From positions 2,674,501 through 2,738,500 of the forward strand of contig NZ_CP063203.1 in NCBI RefSeq assembly GCF_019904255.1: a stretch of DNA of 64,000 nt, read 5' to 3'. Shown here one piece after another: positions 45,409 to 53,882 of this stretch. Position 1 is the stretch's first letter; the number at the start of each line of letters is the position of its first letter. The notes beneath the pieces were generated by a model that had not been told where the DNA came from, made no database searches, and saw nothing but the letters and a program-made list of their open reading frames with translations. The position numbers and the translations under genes were made by a program. Origin of the DNA: Marixanthomonas sp. SCSIO 43207 (GTDB lineage: Bacteria; Bacteroidota; Bacteroidia; Flavobacteriales; Flavobacteriaceae).

Positions 45409-46263
45409 ATGACCAAATACACAAAATTTTTAGGACTAATAGCTATAGCATTATTTCTAATAGCCTGTAACGGAAATAAAACCGAAACAAATACTACCGA
45501 ATCCAAGTATGACAAAATCATAGAAAGCGGAAAAATAAAGGTTGGTTACATTTCTTATCCACCAAGTTTTATAGTTGGTGCAGACGGAAATAAATCTGGA
45601 ATATTCTATGAGGTTATGGAAAAAATTGGAGAGAATTTGGGTCTTGAAATTGTCTATCAAGAAGAAGTAACTTGGGATGGAATGATAGAATCTGTAAAGC
45701 AAGGGAAAATTGATATGGTTGTTACAGGTATTTGGCCTACAAGTCAAAGAGGTAAACACGTAGATTTTGCAAAACCTCTTTTTTATAGTGTTGTGAAAGC
45801 ATATACTGCATATGGAAATGATAAGTTTGATAACAACCTTGACGCAATTAACTCTTCTGATGTTATAATCTCTACAATTGATGGAGAAATGACCTCAATA
45901 ATCGCAAATTTTGATTTTCCAAAAGCAAAACAACAAGCAGTAACACAACTTACAGGCGTTTCTCAAACATTGTTGGAGATTAAATCTAAAAAAGCAGATG
46001 TTACTTTTGTCGAACCTGCAATTGCATTAGAGTTTGCGAGTAAAAATCCAAATTCAATTCAAGAAGTTAAAGGAGTCGAACCGTTAAGAGTATTTCCAAA
46101 TTCAATGCTATTGCCTAAAGGTTCAGTTAAATTAAGAACTACACTTAATATTGCAATTGAAGAACTTCAAAATAATGGGTTTGTAGATAAGGTAATTGCC
46201 AAATATGAAAAATATCCAAATTCTTATTATAAAGTACAATCACCTTATAAATCTAACAATTAA
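45409..46263 (+). CDS. ABC amino-acid-type substrate-binding lipoprotein
   Basis: Protein of 284 residues with a lipobox (FLIACNGN; cysteine about residue 20) and a bacterial extracellular solute-binding family 3 fold: KIIESGKIKVGYISYPPSF, GIFYEVMEKIGENLGLEI, then GKIDMVVTGIWPTSQRGKHVDFAKPLF, IEELQNNGFVDKVIAKYEKYP. Members bind polar amino acids or similar small molecules. Its stop overlaps the permease start as TAATG, so the four genes that follow are translationally coupled. It is the only lipoprotein of the island, probably anchored outside the inner membrane. Confidence 0.85.
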   Translation: MTKYTKFLGLIAIALFLIACNGNKTETNTTESKYDKIIESGKIKVGYISYPPSFIVGADGNKSGIFYEVMEKIGENLGLEIVYQEEVTWDGMIESVKQGKIDMVVTGIWPTSQRGKHVDFAKPLFYSVVKAYTAYGNDKFDNNLDAINSSDVIISTIDGEMTSIIANFDFPKAKQQAVTQLTGVSQTLLEIKSKKADVTFVEPAIALEFASKNPNSIQEVKGVEPLRVFPNSMLLPKGSVKLRTTLNIAIEELQNNGFVDKVIAKYEKYPNSYYKVQSPYKSNN

Positions 46264-46934
46264 TGTTTGAAACTACTTTTGACTTAATTGTTAAATATAA
46301 AGAAGCATTTGCAGGCGGACTATTAGTTACTACTAAACTTGCCTTAATCTCTTGGTTTTTAGGAATTACTATTGGTGCTTTTATTGGTGTGGTATCTTCT
46401 AAAAACAAAAAAATCATAGGAATACCATTTCAAATTATTTCAATTGTAATTACAAGTGTACCAATATTAGTATTTCTCTTTTGGTTACATTATCCCGCAC
46501 AAAGTATTTTAAATGTTGGCGTTCAACCATTTTATACGGCAACTTTTATGCTGACAATAATTAATATTATCGCAGTTTCTGAAATTGTGAAAAATGGCAT
46601 TTTGAATTTACCAAAACAATATTTAGAAGTTGCAAAATTATCTGGTTTGAGTAAAAAAAAGCAGATATTAAAAATTGAGTTTCCGCTAATTATTCGTCAT
46701 ATTTTACCTTCAATTTTAATGGCACAAGTAAACATTTTGCATATGTCATTATTCGCAAGTTTGATTTCAGTAAATGAGATATTTAGAGTTTCTCAAAGAG
46801 TAATTTCATTGGAGTATAAACCAGTAGAAATTTATATGGCACTTGGCATTTTCTTTTTGCTGATTTCCTTACCAATCAATTTAATCGCATTGTACTTCAA
46901 GAAAAAATATATTAGAGACATTTCCGAAAGATGA
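46263..46934 (+). CDS. ABC transporter permease, polar amino acid type
   Basis: Protein of 223 residues with about five membrane helices (LLVTTKLALISWFLGITIGA, IISIVITSVPILVFLFWL, TATFMLTIINIIAV, ILPSILMAQVNILHM and ALGIFFLLISLPINLIALYF). The EAA-type cytoplasmic loop is AKLSGLSKKKQILKIEFPLI, with the glycine and the I-LP pattern. It belongs to the His/Glu/Gln/Arg/opine (HEQRo) permease group. The single permease gene implies a homodimer with the ATPase. The stop overlaps the ATPase ATG by four bases (ATGA). Confidence 0.86.
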   Translation: MFETTFDLIVKYKEAFAGGLLVTTKLALISWFLGITIGAFIGVVSSKNKKIIGIPFQIISIVITSVPILVFLFWLHYPAQSILNVGVQPFYTATFMLTIINIIAVSEIVKNGILNLPKQYLEVAKLSGLSKKKQILKIEFPLIIRHILPSILMAQVNILHMSLFASLISVNEIFRVSQRVISLEYKPVEIYMALGIFFLLISLPINLIALYFKKKYIRDISER

Positions 46935-47635
46935 TAGTGGCCAAGAACATATCAAAGTATTATAGTCATAAAGAAGTCCTTAAAAACCTAAGCTTTAATT
47001 TAGACACCAATTCCATTACAGTTTTGTTTGGTCCAAGTGGAAGTGGAAAAACAACTTTATTACGGTGCTTATCTTTGTTGGACTATCCAGAGAGTGGAAA
47101 ATTAAACATTTTTAATAGTACTTACGATTTTAACAGCAAGCTAACTAAAAACATCAAACCAAATTCAAAAATCAATCTTGTATATCAACAATTGTTTCTC
47201 TATCCACATTTAACTAATCGTGAAAACATTTTGATTGCAATTGATGATTTCAATTCTTCTAAAAAAGAACTCTTTAAAAATTTAACAAAACTTCTTGAAA
47301 TAGAAGATGTTTTAGAAAATTACCCAAATCAATCTTCGTTAGGTCAAAAACAAAGAATTGCAATAGCAAGAGTGCTAATTCTTGAACCTGATTATATTCT
47401 TTTTGATGAAATAACAAGTGCGCTGGATATTGTTCAAACCAATAATATAATTCGTTTGATAAAGGATTTAAAAAACAAAGGTATTGGCTCGTTAATAGTA
47501 ACACACAATATGTACGTAATAAAAAAATTAGCTGATAAACTTGTTTTTATGCAGAACGGAAAAATAATTGAAGAAGGAGGTTCTGAAATTTTAAAAACAC
47601 CCACAACAGTAGAACTTAAATCCTTTCTAAAATGA
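46931..47635 (+). CDS. ABC transporter ATP-binding protein with variant signature
   Basis: Protein of 234 residues. Walker A GPSGSGKTT at 34-42, Q-loop YQQLFL about 85-90, signature SSLGQ (135-139) in place of the usual LSGGQ, Walker B ILFDEI (156-161) with isoleucine where proline is normal, and the H-loop in VTHN (about 190-193). It should drive the permease. The two changes in the signature and Walker B are unusual and may lower turnover. Its stop overlaps the next ATG (ATGA), so the methyltransferase fusion is co-translated. Confidence 0.85.
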   Translation: MIVAKNISKYYSHKEVLKNLSFNLDTNSITVLFGPSGSGKTTLLRCLSLLDYPESGKLNIFNSTYDFNSKLTKNIKPNSKINLVYQQLFLYPHLTNRENILIAIDDFNSSKKELFKNLTKLLEIEDVLENYPNQSSLGQKQRIAIARVLILEPDYILFDEITSALDIVQTNNIIRLIKDLKNKGIGSLIVTHNMYVIKKLADKLVFMQNGKIIEEGGSEILKTPTTVELKSFLK

Positions 47636-49629
47636 TTAAAGCATTTTTTAAAAGCCCAGAATTTAAAATAGCTGGTCTGATATTAGCTATCTTGATTGCA
47701 ACTTCATACTTTATAATTAAAGAAACGAGTTTTATAACCAATACTTTCAGCTATAATGAGTTAAGCCCGAATGACATAAACTCACTTGAAAATGTTTTAT
47801 CGTACATTGCCTATTTAACAATTACAGTTATTGGTATTTCTGTTGCTTATTACGTTTATTATATAACAGCTAAAATAGATAAGAATAAAGAACTTGTTAA
47901 AATTATAGACAAATCGGAAGTACCAGATTTAAAAAAAGAGATTTCGTCTCTTAAAAAAGACCTTAAAAAATTTGAAAAACCTAATCATATAATTCATAAA
48001 CGGTTTGAAAAAATTGTTAAAAAGAGATTGAAATATGTAGCCATAGACTACAAACCTTTCTTTTGGATAAAAGATGACGCAAAAAAAGAAACACCGAGTG
48101 GTATTGGTTACGAATTAATGAATAAAATTTTTGAACCTTTTAATGTAGAACTAATCAATGAAACACCATCAAGTGGTTACAGCTGGAAGTCTATTTTTGA
48201 AGACTTTTCAGGTGCAAAAAGACAAGAAATTGACTTCATTATGACACCAATGTATGAAACAAGAAGTCGGTTATATGATTATGATGTAATTTATAGCATT
48301 CCTTTATTTTACAGCGATATAGGCATATATGTGAAAGAAAATACAGAAACAGAGAACTTGAAGTTATCTTATGATGACGCAATAACCTTTTTGAAATCGA
48401 AAAGAGATAGTAGTGAAAAGTGGGAGATTGAGTTTTTGGAAGGAGAAATATCGGAAATAGTTGGCAAAAAATCTATGTATGAAAAAGGAGATGAAAGAAG
48501 AAAACTTTCAGAGGACATTGCTAAAAGGTACAAATACAGAGATTTTTCAGAAAAATTAAATAATGTGTCGTCTGAAGATAAGACTACTGGAGACGTTATA
48601 TTAATGGAGATATTTAAAGCTCAATCAATTATTGACGAAGAGAATCTAAATATCGTCAATATTCTTAAAGACAATCAACTCGTATATCCTGTTTCATTTG
48701 TTATCCACAAGGAAGAAACTGTTTTGAGAAATTTTATAAATCTTCGTATTTCAGAATTAAAGTTTAATGGAGAACTACAAAGAATAATCAAAACCAATGC
48801 TCTTCAAATAGATTTAACTGATGAAAAAGTGATAGACAAGGTGTTTTTGCAAAATTATGACTTCACATTAATTGATAACAATTACATTAAAAAACGTTCT
48901 CGTTTTTCGGACAGAATGAGAGAGAAATTTGACTTGTTAGACAAGTTCTATGGCAATTATGGTTCCTTTCAAAAAAGTATAAAAAACACAATAGAGAACT
49001 TTAGAAAAGATGAGCCTTTAAATATTTTAGAAATTGGGTTTGGCTCTGGTCTAACAACAGAAGTTATTTTAGAAGCAAGAAAGAATAACAACGACAAAAT
49101 TACTGTTATTGATGACGATGTTTTTATGCAAGAGCAAATTAGAAAAAACAAAAACGTAAATCCCAAAAAGGTTTCAATAATAATAATTGATGTCATAAAA
49201 TATTTAGAAAGTGATGACCTCAAACCTTTTGATATGGTTGTTTCTGGCTATACTATTCATAATTTAACGAAACAACAAAGGGAAAAACTGTACGAATTAC
49301 TGTATAAAAATATGAGTGCTAATTCGATTTTTATCAATGCAGACAAAATTGCTCAAGACAAAGATGAAGAAAGAATTGAGGCTCTCAAATACAGGGTAAA
49401 TAAATACATTGATTATTTGAAAACAAATCCGGAAAAATACTTACTAATTGAGGAATGGGTTTCGCATTATATTGACGACCAAAGTGAGAATATTGTAATG
49501 AAAAGAACAGAAACTATTAATGCTTTAGCGGACAAAGGCTTTAAAAAAGAAAATATATCAATAGAAACACCAACTGATTTTGAAGAAAAAGAAATGATGG
49601 CGATATTAACCGCAAAGAAAACAGAATAA
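47632..49629 (+). CDS. membrane fusion of binding-protein-like domain and SAM methyltransferase
   Basis: Protein of 665 residues. Two membrane helices (about 11-30 and 55-80) are followed by a charged coiled-coil (about 84-128), a type-3 solute-binding-like domain (about 132-390: YVAIDYKPFFWI, IGYELMNKIFEPF, IDFIMTPMYETRSRLYDYDV, GELQRIIKTN) and a class I methyltransferase domain (about 455-665, motif I LEIGFGSG at 466-473, acidic VIDDD, then DMVVSGYTIHNL). The positive residues flanking the helices put both large domains in the cytoplasm. This order of domains is not one I recognise. Its start overlaps the ABC ATPase stop, so it works with the transporter, perhaps modifying or sensing the imported compound. 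Confidence 0.78.
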   Translation: MIKAFFKSPEFKIAGLILAILIATSYFIIKETSFITNTFSYNELSPNDINSLENVLSYIAYLTITVIGISVAYYVYYITAKIDKNKELVKIIDKSEVPDLKKEISSLKKDLKKFEKPNHIIHKRFEKIVKKRLKYVAIDYKPFFWIKDDAKKETPSGIGYELMNKIFEPFNVELINETPSSGYSWKSIFEDFSGAKRQEIDFIMTPMYETRSRLYDYDVIYSIPLFYSDIGIYVKENTETENLKLSYDDAITFLKSKRDSSEKWEIEFLEGEISEIVGKKSMYEKGDERRKLSEDIAKRYKYRDFSEKLNNVSSEDKTTGDVILMEIFKAQSIIDEENLNIVNILKDNQLVYPVSFVIHKEETVLRNFINLRISELKFNGELQRIIKTNALQIDLTDEKVIDKVFLQNYDFTLIDNNYIKKRSRFSDRMREKFDLLDKFYGNYGSFQKSIKNTIENFRKDEPLNILEIGFGSGLTTEVILEARKNNNDKITVIDDDVFMQEQIRKNKNVNPKKVSIIIIDVIKYLESDDLKPFDMVVSGYTIHNLTKQQREKLYELLYKNMSANSIFINADKIAQDKDEERIEALKYRVNKYIDYLKTNPEKYLLIEEWVSHYIDDQSENIVMKRTETINALADKGFKKENISIETPTDFEEKEMMAILTAKKTE

Positions 49630-49636
49630 AACACTT

Positions 49637-49768
49637 CCCACAACAATGGCTATAAGTAATTGCTTCTACTCGCCTACTTTGGAAATTCCTGCGGAATTTC
49701 CAACTCGGTGTGTACTTGCAAAGTTAAATGCTAAACCACGCAACTACTCATAGCCGAAACCGTTGGGT
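49637..49768 (+). repeat. attC-like double-hairpin repeat A (132 bp)
   Basis: Outer arms GGCTATAAGTAATTGC and GCAACTACTCATAGCC pair with two mismatches; the left flank is CCCACAAC and the right flank is GTTGGGT. Inside is a perfect hairpin GGAAATTCC-tgc-GGAATTTCC at 49681-49701. Repeat B at 51033 has the same plan with different stem bases. Confidence 0.75.
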
Positions 49769-49793
49769 GTAAGCTAAATCGAACTGCTGAAAA

Positions 49794-51026
49794 ATGAATA
49801 AAAATTCGATTAATGAAATTCTAACTCTAAACAATTCTTATAAAAATTGGAGAATCAAAGAAACAAAAAAGAAATTTTTACTTTCTATGAATCTATTGGA
49901 GAATTTTTCTTCGGTTTATGAAATTGAATTGAACAAATTACCTTACAGATTAAATCTTCTTGACGATTTATCAACTAATGAAAATGCACATAGTAAATTC
50001 TTAATAAGACTTTTACAATATCAACCTGCTCTAATAAATTTTTTAAAATTTATTAATACTAAAAATAAACATCATTTTTCATTCGACATTAATATTATAA
50101 ATAAACCAATATTAACTTATGAAAAAATGAGAATTGACGGTTTAATTAAAGAGAATAATAAATATGCAATTATTATAGAAAACAAAATACATAATGCAGT
50201 TGAACAAGAACATCAAATTGGAAGATATATAGAAAAATGTAAGTCAATAGGATTTAAAAAAGAACAAATATTTGTTCTTTATTTAACAAAAACTGAAAAA
50301 GATAATCATTCAGAGCAAACTTGGGGAGAAGAATATAATTTATCAGATTTTAAAACAAGATATTCTAAAATATCATACAAATCAACAATACTTCCTTGGC
50401 TTGAAAGCTACTTGAAAGTTTTGTCTAAAAAAGAAGAATTAATAAAAAGTGCTATTATACAATACATTGACCATTTAAAACATTTTTTTAATAAGAAAGA
50501 AATATACTTAAATATGAACAAAGAACTACAATCTTTTTTATCTACAGAGTTAGAACTGAATACAGATAATATTGAGAATATTGCAGTTATTAGTAAGAAA
50601 ATTGATGAAATTAGCGAACTAAAAGAGCAACTTGAAAAACTGGAAAGAACTTCAAAGGAAATGTTATTTAAAGAGTGGAAAAATAATTTAGATGAACGTT
50701 TTAATTTTGAGGAAAATCAGAAATTTAACCAATCTAAAGATTCATTTATAAAAACAGGAGTTATTTTACATTACAAAGACAAACCTTTCTCTGTTTTAAT
50801 CGAACATAATTTTAAATCAACATACATTGGCATTGGAAGGCATTTTGCAAGTGAAACTTTGGATTCTGAAATTAAAGAACTTTTAGACCTTATTGTTAGT
50901 AAAGAATCTTTGAAAGAAGAATATCCTTGGTGGTATGGCTGGAAATACAGTTCACTTAATGATGGTTATTCAGATTTTGAAAACTTATTAAAGTTAATAA
51001 TTGAAAAAATAAATTCGGAAAAATAA
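49794..51026 (+). CDS. PD-(D/E)XK nuclease family protein (PDDEXK_4-like)
   Basis: Protein of 410 residues. After NENAHSKFLIRLLQYQPAL, typical of the PDDEXK_4 group (Pfam PF14281), the nuclease site is in MRIDGLIKENNKYAIIIENK (aspartate about residue 114 and ENK about 126-128), then EQEHQIGRYIEKC. The helical middle (about 250-300) precedes a domain with GWKYSSLNDGYSDFENLL. Such proteins are frequent in defence islands, with unknown biochemistry. It is flanked on both sides by attC-like repeats, so it resembles a single-gene cassette. Confidence 0.82.
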   Translation: MNKNSINEILTLNNSYKNWRIKETKKKFLLSMNLLENFSSVYEIELNKLPYRLNLLDDLSTNENAHSKFLIRLLQYQPALINFLKFINTKNKHHFSFDINIINKPILTYEKMRIDGLIKENNKYAIIIENKIHNAVEQEHQIGRYIEKCKSIGFKKEQIFVLYLTKTEKDNHSEQTWGEEYNLSDFKTRYSKISYKSTILPWLESYLKVLSKKEELIKSAIIQYIDHLKHFFNKKEIYLNMNKELQSFLSTELELNTDNIENIAVISKKIDEISELKEQLEKLERTSKEMLFKEWKNNLDERFNFEENQKFNQSKDSFIKTGVILHYKDKPFSVLIEHNFKSTYIGIGRHFASETLDSEIKELLDLIVSKESLKEEYPWWYGWKYSSLNDGYSDFENLLKLIIEKINSEK

Positions 51027-51032
51027 GCCTAC

Positions 51033-51165
51033 ACCCAACACTGTATATAATTTATTGCTAGTTCTAGCCTACTTGCGAAAATCCTTGCGGATTTTCTATT
51101 CGGTTTTCATTTGCTAAATTAGGTGCTTAAAACACGCAACAAATCATATACAAACACGTTGGTTG
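51033..51165 (+). repeat. attC-like double-hairpin repeat B (133 bp)
   Basis: Arms TGTATATAATTTATTGC and GCAACAAATCATATACA pair with two mismatches; outer flanks are ACCCAAC and GTTGGTT. The inner hairpin is GAAAATCC-ttgc-GGATTTTC at 51077-51096. It shares CACGCAAC and the architecture and size of repeat A. Confidence 0.75.
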
Positions 51166-51194
51166 TAATATTGGAGCAAAAACGAAAATAATAA

Positions 51195-51761
51195 ATGATA
51201 AAGTTTTATTTAAAAGCAAAACATTGGCAATTATTTCTTCTAATGTTAGGTATACCGCTATTTTTTGAATTTCTAGTAATACTCGATATTGGTATTTTCA
51301 ATGTTTTTCCGATAATAATGCTTCTTTTTATTGGAGTTCTGTTTGGATGGTTTTGGTCAATTGCAATTGGGCTTCAAAAATACGTCCCGCAAGAAATAAG
51401 GATGAAAGTTAAAAAATTCAAGGTCTTTTTTTTTATTCCGTTAATTTACATGGTTTTCCTGACAATTTATATGAGTGGAATTTTTTCCGAAATTGGAATT
51501 AATGGATTCTCTAAAAGTGGTTGGATTGTAGCGATTATATTACCACTTCACCTATTCTCTATGTTTTCCATTTTTTATTCAATCTATTTTGTTGCGAGAA
51601 CATTAAAGACAGTCGAATTACAGAGAAAAGTTGGATTCGGAGATTATGTAGGTGAATTTTTTATGATTTGGTTCTATTTCATTGGAATGTGGATTATTCA
51701 ACCAAAAGTGAATAAGCTATATCGAAATGGAAACACTACAGCCAACAAAGAACTAAAATAA
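51195..51761 (+). CDS. four-helix membrane protein (cassette-like gene)
   Basis: Protein of 188 residues with four hydrophobic helices (LFLLMLGIPLFFEFLVIL, MLLFIGVLFGWFWSIAI, KVFFFIPLIYMVFLTIYM and IVAIILPLHLFSMFSIFYSIYF) and a final FMIWFYFIGMWIIQPKVN. Its last turn ends in a hydrophilic tail. I have seen similar short membrane proteins in Flavobacteriaceae without assigned function. It starts 29 bases after repeat B, as in a cassette. Confidence 0.65.
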   Translation: MIKFYLKAKHWQLFLLMLGIPLFFEFLVILDIGIFNVFPIIMLLFIGVLFGWFWSIAIGLQKYVPQEIRMKVKKFKVFFFIPLIYMVFLTIYMSGIFSEIGINGFSKSGWIVAIILPLHLFSMFSIFYSIYFVARTLKTVELQRKVGFGDYVGEFFMIWFYFIGMWIIQPKVNKLYRNGNTTANKELK

Positions 51762-51812
51762 AAATCACCCTTAAGATGTATAAATAAAACTTGATAATAA
51801 AAGTTAGAATAT

Positions 51813-51979
51813 TTGTTGATTTGTTGAAATGTCTCATAAACCCTAACCAATAAGGTTATATACGTTCAACAGAATGTCAACAAGAATCATATTTTGTTTT
51901 GTTGAATGTTTGTTGATTTTAAAAAGCTTGTAAAATACCAAATACGCAAGCGTGCTTTTTAATTTCAACAATTCAACAT
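51813..51979. repeat. paired TTGTTGA iterons, possible origin
   Basis: TTGTTGA-type heptamers (with at most one change) lie in four pairs: 51813 and 51821; 51866 and 51877 (inverted); 51899 and 51910; 51965 and 51973 (inverted). The last pair overlaps the end of the primase-helicase gene. Confidence 0.6.
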
Positions 51980-53173
51980 ATTTTTAATGAATTGCTTCTC
52001 GAAACTAAAATACCTACCTTTTTTATTTTGAACAGATACTTGCCACGTATTTGTTGATGGATCAATTGATTTATAATAATGATTATAACTACTGTTTTTG
52101 TGTTCAATTTTCCATTTATCTATTACTACATTGGCAATTTCTCTTCTCGAGACTTTATGTCTAGCATCGTTAAAAAGGTTAATAATATCTGAATAAGAAA
52201 GATCAAGTGTTTCAACTTCAAAATCCTCAAACATTTCATCTAACAAGAGAATCAATTCTTTTTCGAAGAAAAACTTAGTACCTCGTTTTATAATTTCTAA
52301 GGCTTCAGTATGTATTTGTTCCTTCGTAAACCACATTCGGGTTTTTCTATTCGTTGAATAACTTCTGTTTGACATAAAGTCTAAAAAATAAGGTAACTCA
52401 TCTTTTAAAATTTCTTCTAGGTCTGGATCTGGCTTATCGATTTGTGGTATTTTCCGTACCCAAAATCTAATTTCCTTATCATCAACCAATATAAAGTTGC
52501 GTTCGTGGTTTGAACAAAGAATAAACTTTCCAAAAAAGTTTGTTTCTACTTTGTCTTTGCCTTTTGCTTCAGTTTTATAGGTTTTAGCAGTAGATAGATT
52601 CTTTATTCGTTCACTATCTTCCCTTTTTTCTAATAAAACTTCTTCAATTGCAACAATCAGTTTTTCTGACCAATCAGCATTAAACCGGCTCCTGAAATCT
52701 TCATTTTTATTGATTGTCATATTATCTTGAAAAATAAGTTTTAACCAATTTAAGAAGGTGGTTTTACCGGTGTTTCGCTCCTCGCTTACCAAACAAAGTA
52801 TTGGCAATATTTGAGTAGGCTTATTCCATAAAATTGAAATATAATCTAATCCTAGTTGTAGTTGATCTCCAAATATATGTTCTAAAAAACCCAATGTTTT
52901 AGGTATAGAACCATCTGTATATGTGGCATCAAAGCTATGGGTTAACGGCATATATCGATTGTAAAATCCTTTTACAGTTTTTTTATAATCAATATGTGCG
53001 GGTTGAACGGTAAAGCCTTCGTATTTGGGAATTTCCCTAATATAGTCTTTACTGTGGTCGTCAATTATGGTGTGCCGTTTCCATTTCACAATTGATGGAG
53101 CTACACTCCCATCGATTAAAGGTCGTTTTACTATTTTGTAATACTCTGTTCCTATTCTTAAATACTCCATCAT
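51965..53173 (-). CDS. primase-helicase (superfamily 3, DUF5906-like)
   Basis: Protein of 402 residues. Walker A-type motif SEERNTGKTTF at about 130-140, Walker B-like VAIEEV about 183-188, and motif C FILCSNHERN about 220-230 (asparagine of SF3 helicases). A C-terminal winged-helix-like region (about 320-402) contains SRREIANVVIDKWK. It resembles mobile-element replicative helicases. TTGTTGA repeats at its 3' end are candidate binding sites. It overlaps the next gene by 4 bases (ATGA). Confidence 0.83.
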   Translation of the reverse strand: MMEYLRIGTEYYKIVKRPLIDGSVAPSIVKWKRHTIIDDHSKDYIREIPKYEGFTVQPAHIDYKKTVKGFYNRYMPLTHSFDATYTDGSIPKTLGFLEHIFGDQLQLGLDYISILWNKPTQILPILCLVSEERNTGKTTFLNWLKLIFQDNMTINKNEDFRSRFNADWSEKLIVAIEEVLLEKREDSERIKNLSTAKTYKTEAKGKDKVETNFFGKFILCSNHERNFILVDDKEIRFWVRKIPQIDKPDPDLEEILKDELPYFLDFMSNRSYSTNRKTRMWFTKEQIHTEALEIIKRGTKFFFEKELILLLDEMFEDFEVETLDLSYSDIINLFNDARHKVSRREIANVVIDKWKIEHKNSSYNHYYKSIDPSTNTWQVSVQNKKGRYFSFEKQFIKNMLNC

Positions 53174-53484
53174 TTCGCAATATTTAAGTGAATCTTAGAA
53201 AATCTTCCCATATCAGGATTTTTCTTAATAGAAACTTGTAAAGTAACCCCGTGCATAGTCGGGTCCTTTTTATACATTTCATTTATTAACCACTCCATAT
53301 TGGCATTGCTCAATGAGGGTTTCTTTTCAAGTTGGGATTTAAAGTATTGTAATAATTCTATTTGCTCAACTTGATAAGTTTTTTCATTCTTTCGAAGATT
53401 AACTAATTCTAGCCTTCTATATGCATTGATTAATAACCTATCAATTAGGTGTTCAAAAAACGGGTAAACTGTTTGGTAGCTCAT
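53170..53484 (-). CDS. hypothetical island protein, primase-region partner
   Basis: Protein of 104 residues, mostly helical, with a repeated charged pattern (HLIDRLLINAYRRLELVNLRKNEKTY in parts). Its 5' end touches the HTH gene stop and its 3' end overlaps the helicase start, so the three form a coupled unit. A counterpart with primase-associated function is possible but not shown. Not recognised. Confidence 0.55.
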   Translation of the reverse strand: MSYQTVYPFFEHLIDRLLINAYRRLELVNLRKNEKTYQVEQIELLQYFKSQLEKKPSLSNANMEWLINEMYKKDPTMHGVTLQVSIKKNPDMGRFSKIHLNIAK

Positions 53485-53771
53485 TATCTTTTATACTTTA
53501 AAGATTTAACTTCCTTTAAAGTAGCTTCGAGTTTTTTCCGGTTTATTAAAACCCGATTACCGATTTTATCAGCTTTAATAAGCCCGCGCTTAATGTAGTT
53601 ACGAACTGTGAGTTCAGAAACATTTAAAAATGTTGCTGTTTCACGAACGGAAAGGTTCTGATTCAGTTTTTCTTTTTCTCTTTTAGTAGAGTAAAACTGT
53701 TTTAGTGATTTTTGGACAGAGGTCTGTACTAACTCTTCGAGATCCTCTTGTTTGGTTATGATTATTTTCAT
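53484..53771 (-). CDS. excisionase-like helix-turn-helix protein
   Basis: Protein of 95 residues. After a helical N-terminus, NLSVRETATFLNVSELTVRNYIKRGLIKADKIGNRVLINRK (in parts) is a MerR/excisionase-type HTH with a wing, matching the helix_turn_helix_17 family. Such proteins steer integrase towards excision in Bacteroidetes elements. It sits between the unknown gene and the helicase unit. Confidence 0.82.
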   Translation of the reverse strand: MKIIITKQEDLEELVQTSVQKSLKQFYSTKREKEKLNQNLSVRETATFLNVSELTVRNYIKRGLIKADKIGNRVLINRKKLEATLKEVKSLKYKR

Positions 53772-53882
53772 ACTACAAATCTCAAGAAGATTGATTTTAG
53801 AACAATTTGGTAAAATTGTTAAAAAATAAAATAATAAACCGCTGTAAGCCAGTTTAATACATATAGCTTAAAGTCTTTGTGT

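Noticed and set aside
49637-51165. Rho-independent terminators only
   Set aside because: The hairpins lack T tracts at the end and have a two-stem 132-133 bp plan; a plain terminator does not explain the pairing of outer arms.
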